Positions 13,681 to 25,200 of a stretch of DNA of 64,000 nucleotides are shown here, piece after piece (positions within the stretch are counted from its first letter, which is position 1; every line of letters begins with the position of its first letter). Origin of the DNA: Cyclospora cayetanensis (Eukaryota > Apicomplexa > Conoidasida > Eucoccidiorida > Eimeriidae); contig NW_020312097.1 of NCBI RefSeq assembly GCF_002999335.1, forward strand, positions 33,637-97,636. Direction: 5' to 3'. The notes beneath the pieces are model-generated. The model was given only the letters and a program-made list of their open reading frames with translations. It searched no databases and was not told where the DNA came from. Made by a program: the position numbers and the translations under genes.

Positions 13681-15926
13681 CCGTGCATCGTGTGGGCACA
13701 TTATGGTGGGGCCCTTCTGCTTTAGACATTGCCTCCTACGGGAGCAGCTGCAGCGGCTGTTGTTTTCGCTGGGCGTCTTCTGATGCATGAGTGTGGCTCG
13801 TCTTGCCTTGTTTGTGTACGTGTGTATGCATATGTAGGTGTGCATGTGTACGTGTGTGTATATGTGTGCATACGCCTTCTTTAGGGGGCTTGTAGGATGC
13901 TGGGAAGCTTGGTGGCAGCGTCTTTACGACCTGTATCTCCACAGCAGCAGCTGCCCGTGCATTGCCTCCGTTGCTCCTCTCGCTTTGCGGTCTGTTGCTG
14001 CGGCTGAAAGTCTTCTTGCCGTTGCCTTTTGGTCGGAATGTCTTTCGCTGCAAGCTGAGCAGGATACGCGAGCGCTGGCGAGGATTCGGTGAGCTGTGAG
14101 AAAGGGAGCAGGAGCTGTCAGAGCGGCTCCTGGTGTCTGTACAGCCGGTGTGGGTGGCTGCACTCGGCAGTGCGACGGCCCTTCTCTCGCGCATACACCC
14201 CAGCGCTGCAGCAGCACACAGCCTTGAGTCTGAGATGGTTGCTTTTTTGTTATTGTTTTCGCTGTTGTTTTTTGTTGTTTTTTGCTGTTTTTTGCCCGTC
14301 GCAGCAAGGGCTTTTTACGCTGCTTGCAAGAGGCGCCGGTGGATGTCTGCGCACGCGCAGTGCAACTCGGGATGTACGTACAGCAGAGGCAGCTGCTGGT
14401 GCATCAAACGCCTCTGCAGCTGCCCTTGTGTTTCTTGGGGCTTGCTGCAGCCCGTTGCGGGAATAATGCGCTCGCGATTTGGTGTTATGAGACGTCGTGG
14501 CTGCAAGAACCGAGTATGTCTTTTTCGCAGGCTGCGCCGTCTGTCTGTCTGTCTGCAGCTGCATGCATGCGGCGTTTGGTGTGCCTGTCATCTGTCGTAA
14601 ATGGGGGGAGGGAGGAAGCGGGAAAAAAGACGAGAAGGGGACTGGGAGCGCCTTGCTAGAGGCGGATGTTTTCTATCTCTCTTTTTTCCATTCTCTCTTT
14701 CTTTCTCTATCTCTTTTCTCTCTATCTCTCTTTCTATCGCTTCCTGTTTCTTTCTCTCTTTTTGTTGCTTTCTCTCTATCTCTTTCCCCATCTCTCTTTC
14801 TCTCTACCTCTTCTCTATGCGAGGATAAGGTGGATAGATTTGCGCAGCGAGCACAGAGACACTCCCGATGACCATGCACTCGTTAAAGCGTGGTGATGTC
14901 GATATGTGGCGGTGCATGCAGCGTTTCGCGCGGCTCTGCTGCTGCTGCTCGCGTTTCTTCGCGGCGGGCAGCATGCCTCTGCCACTGGCCTTATTCAGCA
15001 GGCATGCAGACTGCTGCCTCCCCAGCACGCAAACAAGCTGCTTCGCGCAGTGGCAGCTGTCACTCTAGGCGCTGCGGTAGATGCTGGGCAGTCAGCCGCA
15101 AGTCTCCGCAGTCTGGCAGCGCAAGCTGCCGCTGCAGCGGCTGCCGATGCCGTTGCAGAGGCTGTCGCAGCAGAAAAAGATCGGATGGGAGCGGTGTCTG
15201 TGAGTGCACAGCCTGTTGCAGACAGCTTCGAAAGTTTAGGTGAATTCTGGGGATGTGCTGCTCCCTACGATCGGCATCATCCTGAACGACACATGGCATG
15301 CGGAGCTCTTGCTGCGCATGCTGCGCCTTGGCTGCGGAAGGCTTTGCAGCGCATGCAGCTTCTCGAGTTGATGCCTAACGCAGCTAACGCAGAGGAGGAC
15401 GGGGAGGTTCCTCGGAAGCTCGCTGCGTCTGCAACAGAAAAGGGGGGGGGAATTTCTCCAGCGGAGGAAGAAGAACGAGATCCTGCGCTTGCTACTATCC
15501 GACGTGGCGTGTGGACTGCTTCGCGTCTGCAGTGAGGCAGCAGCAGCATACTGGGAAGGGTACTTTGAGAGAAGGGGGAATACTTTGAGAGAAGGGGGAA
15601 TACTTTGAGAGAAGGGGGAATACTTTGAGAGAAGGGGGGAATACTTTGAGGGAAGGGGGAATACTTTGAGAGAAGGGGGGAATACTTTGAGAGAAGGGGG
15701 AATACTTTGAGAGAAGGGGGGAATACTTTGAGAGAAGGGGGGAATACTTTGAGAGAAGGGGGGAATACTTTGAGAGAAGGGGGAATACTTTGAGAGAAGG
15801 GGGGAATACTTTGAGGGAAAGGGGGAATAGGTGACATGATGTCACTGCTTTAGCGATCTGCGGCGCAGCTTAAGGGGAAGTGGAATGGGAAACAGTGCTG
15901 CTGCTTCTCGTGCAATTTTCTCCTTC

Positions 15927-15967
<41 letters not shown>

Positions 15968-16267
15968 AGGAGCTTATTCTGGCTCGGCCTTTGGAAAGAC
16001 GCTCTTGGGGCGGCTGAGGAGGAGGCACAGCAGCAGCAGCAGCAGCAGGAAGCGCAAAACGCTGAAGGAACGGCAGTGATCGCAGCCGCAGCAAGTGCTG
16101 CTGCTGCATTCGCATGCAGAGACTATGGGGCCCTATTGCAGCAGGCTAACCGCTTGGAGGAGGTAGCGCATCTCTCCTGTCTCTTTCTCGCGTCTCTCAT
16201 TTTTTGAGTGCATGTGTATATATATATATATAGATGTATGCGCGTGTCTATATGTGTATGTATGTTG

Positions 16268-16298
<31 letters not shown>

Positions 16299-19200
16299 GT
16301 ATGTGTGTGTGTATGCCTATATATTTCTATGTGTGTGTATGTCTATATATATATGTATGTGTGTGTATGCCTACATGCATACGTATATATGTGGATGTGT
16401 ATGAATCTTATGTGTATATGTATGTCTATTTGTATATATATGTGTGTGTATGTATGTGTGTATGTCTATATATATATATATATTTGGATGCCTATATATT
16501 TCTGTGTGTGCATGTAGGTATATCACTTCACGGGGTGTATCACGTGCATGGACAGCTGCAGCGGTGGCTCCAGCAAAGGCGAGGGTGCATGCGTTTTTTG
16601 TGTGTTTGTTTACCGTGTGTTTTGCAGTCCTCGTATGAAAGGCACTTTTATACAGCCGCCGTGGAATGCATGCATCGGCTAGACTCTGCTGCAGCTTCTG
16701 CTGCAATATCTGCTGCAGCGTCCTGCTGCAAAAACAGCAGCAGCACACCTCCGCTGCTGCAGACACTGCAACGCTTGCAAATCTCGGCACTGCACGATGC
16801 AGCTGCAGCTGCGCAGACGCCAGCTCGAAGGACTGCCTTTGCTGCCTTCCTTAAAGGCATGCCTGATGCAGCGCTTCTTCTTCCAGGAGGTCTTCGCAAA
16901 ATCACAGCTGTGCGTCTTTTGCACAGACACACTTAAGCTAGAGGAGTGGCAGCATTTAGGGGGAGACTTGTGAGCTTTTTCGTGGAAAAAAGCTCTTCAG
17001 AGACAGGCGTGTAGGTTTGTGTGTATGTGTATGCGTGAGTGGGTATGTATGTATGCGTGGATGTGTATGTATGTATGTGTGCGCGTCTACTTGTATCTAT
17101 GTATGTGTCTATTTATTCATGTGTCTAGCTATGTATGTGTCTATTTATTCATGTGTCTAGCTATGTGTGTGTGTGTATTTATGTGTCTAGCTATGTATGC
17201 CTGTATTTATTCATGTGTTTAGCTATGTATGTCTTTATTTATTTATGCGTTTAGCGATGTATGCCTGTATTTATTCATGTGTTTAGCTATGTATGTCTTT
17301 ATTTATTTATGCGTTTAGCTATGTATGTGTCTATTTATTCATGTGTTTAGCTATGTATGTCTTTATTTATTTATGCGTTTAGCTATGTATGTGTCTATTT
17401 ATTCATGTGTTCAGCTATGTATGCCTGTATTTATTCATGTGTTTAGCTATGTATGTCTTTATTTATTTATGCGTTTAGCTATGTATGCCTGTATTTATTC
17501 ATGTGTTTAGCTATGTATGTCTTTATTTATTCATGTGTTCAGCTATGTATGCCTGTATTTATTCATGTGTTCAGCTATGTATGTCTTTATTTATTTATGC
17601 GTTTAGCTATGATGCCTGTATTTATTCATGTGTTTAGCTATGTGTGTGTTTTTGTGTATGTGGGCTTTTTAGGCTGCAAGTTTTTTGCTGCCCGCGATGT
17701 CTCCTTCCGAGGTGTCTGCGTGGATGCGGTGTGCTGCGGCAGCAGACAGCTGCAACAGATTGCTGAGTCATTCAGGCTCGACGCTGCAGTTGTTGCTGCC
17801 CTTGCTGCAGCAGCAGCACGAGCAGCAGCAGCTGCAGCAGCAACAGCAGCAGCAGCAATTCGACCCGTGGAGTTTGCTGCTGACAGCGCGGGAGCTGCGG
17901 AGGCTTGGCTTCCATCAGGAGGCTTTGCATGTGTTAACCACCGCAGAAGCCTCCGTTGAGAGCACATTTTTTGGCAGCAGCAGCAGCAGCACGAGCAGCA
18001 GCAGCAGCAGCAGCACGAGCAGCAGCAGCACGAGCAGCAGCAGCAGCAGCAGCAGCAGTAGAAGGCTGCTCTGGCTGTCAAGCCTTCCCCGATTGCTGCA
18101 AGGCTTGGTGGGGGGAACGCAGACACCTGCGCAGCAGCACGAGCTGCTGCTGCTTTTGCGCGCGTGCATCCCCACGCATTGCTTGGAGTTTCTTCCAGTT
18201 TTTTCACCGCCGCAGACAGCCGGAGAGGCAGACATTGAACTTCGCGTTACAGCGATGCGTCAAGGTGTGGCTTGCGACGTGCTGGAGGCTGCAAGCGCTG
18301 CGGTTCTGCGCTGCTGCTGCCGAATGACTTTGGGTAAGCTCGTTGTGTGAGCCCTTTCTTTCTACTTTTCTTCTTTTACAGCTTGTTGCAGTCTGGCTAA
18401 CACGAGTAGCACCTCAGTTGCAAGGCACAGAAAGCGCGAAGCCACTGTACTCTCTGGTCGGTGTGTGTGGTGATAGTGGTAGTGCTGATATAGAGGTAGT
18501 ACTGATATAGGGGTAGTACTGATATTGCGGTAGTAGGGGTGTTGTTGCTCTTGTTGCTGCTGCTGAGTGTGTAGTGCTCCTGCGCTTCCTCTTGTGCTGC
18601 TGCAGCCAAGTGGACAGACACCTTGAGAGGCCTCCCAATCGGCAGCAGCTGCGCGGATGCAGACTCCCTCTCCCCAACTCTCGATGCTTCCGCTGCAACA
18701 TCTCTCCTGCGTTACGCTGCAGCAGCAGCTGCCGCACCTGCTGCTGCTGCTGCTGCTGCTGCGGACTGTCCGGCTGTCTCGACAGTTGCTGCAGCTTGCT
18801 GGCGATCCTGGGGGCTTGCGATTTTGCGCGCTGTAGTTCCCCTACGAGAGTTAAGCAAGCAAAACGACGAGCAGCAACAGCAACAGAAGAAGCAGCAGAA
18901 CGACGAGCAACAGCAACAGAAGAAGCAGCAGCAAAATGACGAGCAACAGCAGCAGAAGAAGCAGCAAAACGACGAGCAACAGCAACAGAAGAAGCAGCAA
19001 AACGACGAGCAACAGCAACAGAAGAAGCAGCAGAACGACGAGCAACAGCAGCAGAAGAAGCAGCAGAACGACGAGCAACAGCAACAGAAGAAGCAGCAAA
19101 ACGACGAGCAGCAACAGCAACAGAAGAAGCAGCAGAACGACGAGCAACAGCAACAGAAGAAGCAGCAGAACGACGAGCAACAGCAGCAGAAGAAGCAGCA

Positions 19201-22200
19201 GAACGACGAGCAACAGCAACAGAAGAAGCAGCAGAACGACGAGCAACAGCAACAGAAGAAGCAGCAGAACGACGAGCAACAGCAACAGAAGAAGCAGCAA
19301 CACGGCGAGCAACAAGATGAGCATACACCCCATGAGGGAAGCCAGGAGGCTGGATGTGCAGTGCAGCTGCAAGCGGTGGAAGGGCCTCTTCTTCCAGAGG
19401 CTTTGCTTTGCTGGCAGAAGCAGCAAGAATCAGATGACAGGAGGAAAAACATTTCTACCAGTTGTGGAATCCATTTATCGCCTTGTGCTCAACACATGTT
19501 GCTGCTGGAAGCCTTGCGGGCATTACTTCGAGCTGCAAGTCTCACAGCAACAGCTGCAGCTACACAATCAGCAGAATGCATGGAATTAGGGATGGCTGTC
19601 GTTCTAGCCGCAGGATTGGTGCGCTATCTCCCTGCTGCTGCTCCTGCTGCTTCTGCTTCTGTCGCTGCTGCTTCTACTGCTGCCTCTGTCGCTGCTGCTG
19701 CTGCTGCTCCCTACTCCTGCTGCTTCCTACTCCTGCTGCTCCCTACTCCTGCTGCTTCTGCTTCTGCCTCTGTCCGCTGCTTTGCTAGGGGGGTTCGCTG
19801 AGTGGTGCATGCGTTTTCTTGTGAGGCATATCTTTCTTCTGCAGGCCGCTTCAGTCGATTCTGCAGCAGTTGATTCTGCAGCAGTCGATTCAGCAGCGGA
19901 GCACTTGATCGCCAGCGAGATGTCAGGATTGCTACAGTTGCAACAGCCCGCGCTGCTGCAGCAATTACTCTCCAGAGTAGCGGCTTCATGTGACTCCCGC
20001 GAGGAACGGATCTACACGCGGATACTTGTTGAGCAAGGTTTGTTCCTCGCCTCACTTTGAGGCCTTTTTCTTTCGGCTATCCAGCCGTTTGGGGGCTTAA
20101 AAGGCTGATTTTATGTGTATGTATGTATATATATATGTGTATGTATATGTATATATATATATGTGTACTGGTTTTATGTGTAGATATGTGGATGTATATA
20201 TATATATATATGTATGCATATATATGTGTATGTATATGTATACATATGTGTATGTATATGTATATATACGTGTATGTATATGTATATATGAACGTATGCG
20301 TGCATGTGCATGTGTATAAGTGTGTAGTGCTGTTGCACATACATACCCACACATATGTACACCCATATATATATACCCACATATATACACACATGTATAC
20401 ATACCCACATATATATATATACCCACATATATATACCCACATATATATATACCCACATACATATACACACATATATATATATACCCACATATATGTACCC
20501 ACATATGTATACCCACATATATATACCCGCATATATATACACATATATATACATATATATATATATATACACATATATATACACACATACATATACACAC
20601 ATACATATACATATATATATACACCCACATATGTATATACACACACATATACATACCCACATATATATATACCCACAGATATACATACCCACATACGCAT
20701 ATCTATACCCACATATATATATGTGCAAATCGATACTGCACGCCCTTGCTTGGGCCTGGTGTTTGTGAGCTGCACCTGCGACATTGCTGCATGCGTATGC
20801 TATGCATGCATGCATGCGTCTGCAGCGCTCACGTTTCCGCAAGCCTCAGTGTTGCCTCTCATAACCAGCGCGCAGTGTAGTGACAGCCCAGTGTTGGTGC
20901 GCGCGGCTACAGCGGCTTCGACAGCTGCAGCAATCACGAGGCCTATGTTGCTGCAGGAGGCAACCTGGCTGCAGCAGCAGCTCCTGCAGGTGTCTGTACA
21001 CCTCGGAGAAAGATGGATCTCTGCTCTCGACGCAGCTAGCCATGTAGCCTTCGATCAAAAGCAGCCCGCGGAAGCCGTGCGCATGCTCCTGCCTCTGCAT
21101 CGAGCGACGCTGGAAGGACCAAAGGTGAGAGAGAGAGAAAGAGAGAGATTCCTCCTTTTTGGCGTTCTGATTTTTCTGTTGCTGCTACTGCAGCTAGTGC
21201 TACTGCTGCAACTACTGCTACTGCTGCAGCTACTGCTACTGCTGCTCGCAGTAGCACCGTTGTGTCACCAGTTTTCCGTGCTTCCTTGCGAGGCTTTAAT
21301 CTGCTCTGCGGAAGAAGGCGCTGCGTGTGTCTGCGTCTCTAGTGCCTTGGCGACGCCTTATTTCTTCAGCAGCATGGAGCTGATCTGCAGCGGGCTTACC
21401 TTGGCGTGCAGGCTTTTCTTGCTCTTGGTAAAACTCCGAGATGCTGTTACGCTTGACACTGGCTCACATCCCTCTTGTCTCCCCTCCCCCCGCTACTACA
21501 CACATTGCTGTCCGTTGATTGAGCAGCAGAAGCAGCAGCAGCAGCAGCAGCAGCTCTTTGGCTGTTTGGCGTGCGTGTGGCTTCCTCAGGCGGCACGGTG
21601 GAAGCAGCGCATGCACTGCAAGGGAGTTGGGGTTGTTATTTTCGTGTGTTTTCTTCGTTGTTGATGCAAAGGCGTTCAGAAAGTCGCACGCATCGACTTT
21701 GCGACAGCGCACCGCAGCTTGTAGCACACAGAAGCTGGCAGTTGGAGGTGCCTGGTAGGGAGCCTTTTTTTCCTCGAGTTTTGCATGCGTGGAGGGGGAA
21801 TGCAGCAGCAAGAGGCAGTGTGTGTCTGCGTGTGTATTTGTCCCTTCGTCTTCTTCTATCGATTCTGTTTGTGTCGGAAAAGAATAGCCTGAGGAGGAGG
21901 GTTGTGAGGTTCTGCGCTTTTTCGCCTCGCATGTGCATGCGGCGGAAGCAAGGCGCTTTGAGAGAGTGCTGCTTTTCTTGCCGAACTTGCTCCTTCTTGC
22001 GACTTTTTCCGTAGGCTGCGTTTTTTGACACGGAGGCCAAAGCTGCCTCGCTGCGGTGCATGCATGCATGCTGTGTGGGGTGGCTGCTGCTGCCGTTGTT
22101 GTTCTACAGGCAAGCTTGGCATACGCATTCACCGCGTGTTACCACTAGCTGTAGTGCTCCCCACAAAGGAACGACCACGGCTGCTGGCGATGGAGGGAGA

Positions 22201-25200
22201 AGACGGTATTTGCTACAGATTCATTCTGAAGGCGCATGAAGATCTTCGACAGCAACAACGCATCATGCTCGTATGCCTTTCTACGTGTGCTGCTGCTGCT
22301 GTGTCTGCGACTACTGCTGCGGCGAGTTTCGTTTCTCGCAAGATGCCAAACCTTCTGCTCTGATGATGCGAAGAGTGCGGCTAGCTGTCTGATAAGGACT
22401 CATCTCCCCTGTTTATGTGTGAAATGGAATTCTTTTTCCTCACGCATTGAAGTTGCATGCCTTCAAGTCTGTTTTTCTTCTTTCACATTTTCGCTTGCCT
22501 CTAGTTTCCGCACGCGAAAGCTAAAGGCAAGCGAAAAACTCCTGTTGCCGCGGTTCGCCTGCTCCGGCCTGCTGTCTCCGTATGTCTCTTTCTCTGTATT
22601 GGTGGGGTTGCACTGCTGCTTGCTGCGCTCAGCTTATGCAGTACCTCTCCTTGCTTCTGCAGCGGCGAGAGCTGCACAGGAGCACCTTTGGTCTGGAAGC
22701 AACAGACGCTGCAACGCGAAAAAATGCCTCGGAAAAGGAGCAGTCCTCTTCGCAGCCTCCCGAGCAGTCCAGCCTCCCAAGGCGCAGCAGCAATAGAGGC
22801 AGCAGTAGCCATGCATGCAAGTGCTGCACGAATATTCCATGCGCTCTGTACGAAGTTATTCCGCTGTCTCCTTCTCTTGGCCTTATTCAGTGGATTCCAA
22901 GCGCTCCTACGCTCAAGGATCTCATGACGCAGCACCGGAGAATGCAGCGGCTGCCGCTGAACCTTGAATTGACTCTTTTTACTGCAGCGAAGCAACAACA
23001 GCAACAGCAACAGCAACAGCAACAACAGCAACAGCAGCAGCAACAGCAGCAGCAACAACAGCAACAGCAACAGCAACAGCGGAGTGCTCAACTTGACGGC
23101 AAAGAATCTCCCGCCGTGGTACACGTTGTCTTCTTGTTGCTATTCTGAGCGGCAGCTGTTTGTTTGCTGTTTTCTGTTTGCTGCTTTTACGCATGCCTGC
23201 CGACCCCTCCTCGTGTTTACTGCCATCCTGCGACTGTGTAGGCTGTCGCATTTTTGTAGATCTGAGGCTGTGGGATGTGCGCAACTCTTGCACTTGCTCC
23301 AAGAACGCATGCAGCCACCCTGCATAGTGAAGGGGCGTTTGCCTGCGTGCGTCGTTCATGGTGTCTGCGCAGCTAGAATCAGCCTTTCTTGCCTTCCTAG
23401 AGCTCACCACTGGGGATGATTTGCGACAGCTGCTGTGGGTAAGGAGCAGCAGCAGCAGCAGCTGGCTAAGGGAGCGGCGTTCTATAGCCGCTGGCCATGC
23501 AGCTATGGCTGCATGCGGCTATATTTGTGGCGTGGGAGATAGACACCCCGGAAACTTGCTGCTCTGCTGCTGCTGCAGCATGAGCAACTGCAGCGGCTGC
23601 TGCATTGCCCATGTAGACTTCAGTGACGTCTTCGAAGCGGCAGCGCGCAGACAAACTCTCCCAGAAACTGTCCCCTTCAGGTCTGTGTCGTACTCCTTCT
23701 CGTCTACACAGCCGCTGCAATTCGCTCTGCTTTCTACTCCGCATGGCGTGTGTTTCGAATGTCTCGAAAGGCCTCCTACAGCATGCGTCTCGGAAGACAA
23801 TCGATCTGCACGGCTGCCAGACAGCCTCTGTTTAGATCTCATTTTTTTGTCTCACACATTCTTGGTGCATGCGTGTATGTGTGTTATTTTCGTGTTCTCG
23901 TTGTGGTGTTGGCTTGTGTTTTCTTGGCCCTCTCTCTCTGTGTGTCTATCTACTTCTTCCTATAAATAAATATATATTATATGTACCACTCTATCTCACT
24001 ATCTATCTCACTATCTATCTCACTCTGTCTCTTCCTATCTCACTATCTATCTCACTATCTATCTCTCTCCATCTCTAAAGCCACAGCTCGATGCGTTTCC
24101 AGGACGAGCGCGTGTGTGCATGCATGCCTCTTCTCGCATAAAGCACGTGTGCAGAAGCTGTGACGGACTGCTGCATGCGTGTTTTTCTCCTCCTTCTCCT
24201 CCACGCAGGCAGACGCGCATGTTGGTAAGAGCCTTGGACACAGGTACTTCCCAAGGCATTTTCTTGGCGTGTCTGACACTTTGTTTGAAGATCTTGAGGA
24301 AGCACAGATTCACAGTCTGCCTGCTCCTGTCTGCCTGCACGATGGATCCTTCGCTTCCCCTCAAAGTGCTCAAGGCAGCGGAGAGTGAAAGACGACACGA
24401 AGGGTCGATGACTTCTGGAGAAGGGAGGTCCCCTGGCTGTGCCTCCAGCGGGGATGCCTCTTCTTCAGCTCCCTGGCTGCGCACGCGAAAAGACGTTCTC
24501 ATGAGGATTTGCAACAAACTGGACGGCCTTGATTTCGGGTACCATCGATGTGTCTCTACATGGCGCACTCTCCTTCTTTCCCAAAAAACGGGTGTCTGTA
24601 CAGTCCACGCTACACACAGCGGCCCCTGGATATGCAGCGCAGCCGCCTCTAGACCATGTGTCTCATGTGTGTGTCATCTGCGTGTATGTGTGTCATGTGT
24701 GTGTATGTGTGTGTCATCTGTGTATGTGTGTCATGTGTGTGAATGTGTGTGTCATATGTGTATGTGTGTCAAGGATGTGTCATATGTGTGTGTGTGTCAA
24801 CTATGTGTCATATGTGTATGTGTGTCAAGGATGTGTGTGTGTGTCAAGTATGTGTCATATGTGTATGTGTTTCATGTGTGTATGTGTGTCAAGTATGTGT
24901 CATATGTGTATGTGTGTCATGTATGTGTCATATGTGTATGTGTGTCAAGTATGTGTATCAAGTATGTGTCATATGTGTATGTGTGTCAAGTATGTGTATC
25001 AAGTATGTGTCATATGTGTATGTGTGTCAAGTATGTGTATCAAGTATGTGTATGTGTGTCAAGTATGTGTCATATGTGTATGTGTGCCAGGGGTGTGTCA
25101 AGTGCATGTGTGTGTCAAGTGCATGTGTATCATGTGTGTCAAGTATGTGTCATATGTGTGTGTGTGTATCAAGTATGTGTCATGTGTGTATGTCATGTGT

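Larger units (their letters stand above)
14305..20037 (+). other. TOR: TOR FAT domain exons
   Basis: Exon 14305-14513 ([20 protein letters not shown]) matches the FAT start of mTOR. Exon 14922 to about 15530 joins in phase. An exon ending near 16160 contains [14 protein letters not shown], like SYGAMVxxxxLxELEE of mTOR. Another starts at 16628. Exon 17673-18333 starts [19 protein letters not shown], matching the mTOR segment SLVVSPHEDMRTWLKYA. Exon 18606 to about 19620 starts [10 protein letters not shown], matching LGEWQLNLQG, then has [11 protein letters not shown], matching the WYKAWHAWAVMNF region. Exon 19845-20037 ends YTRILVEQ just before the FRB exon. FAT wraps around the kinase domain in known TOR structures. 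A few 3' boundaries are approximate. Confidence 0.82.

Noticed and set aside
18712..19452. Long antisense open frames rich in Cys/Phe or Leu/Val opposite the FAT minisatellite
   Set aside because: They are generated by the 33-bp coding repeat, which lacks stops on both strands. The plus-strand frame fits TOR.
20077..20842. Tyr/Ile/Cys-rich frames on both strands
   Set aside because: A TATA/CACATA repeat fills the intron between FAT and FRB exons; no conserved motif.
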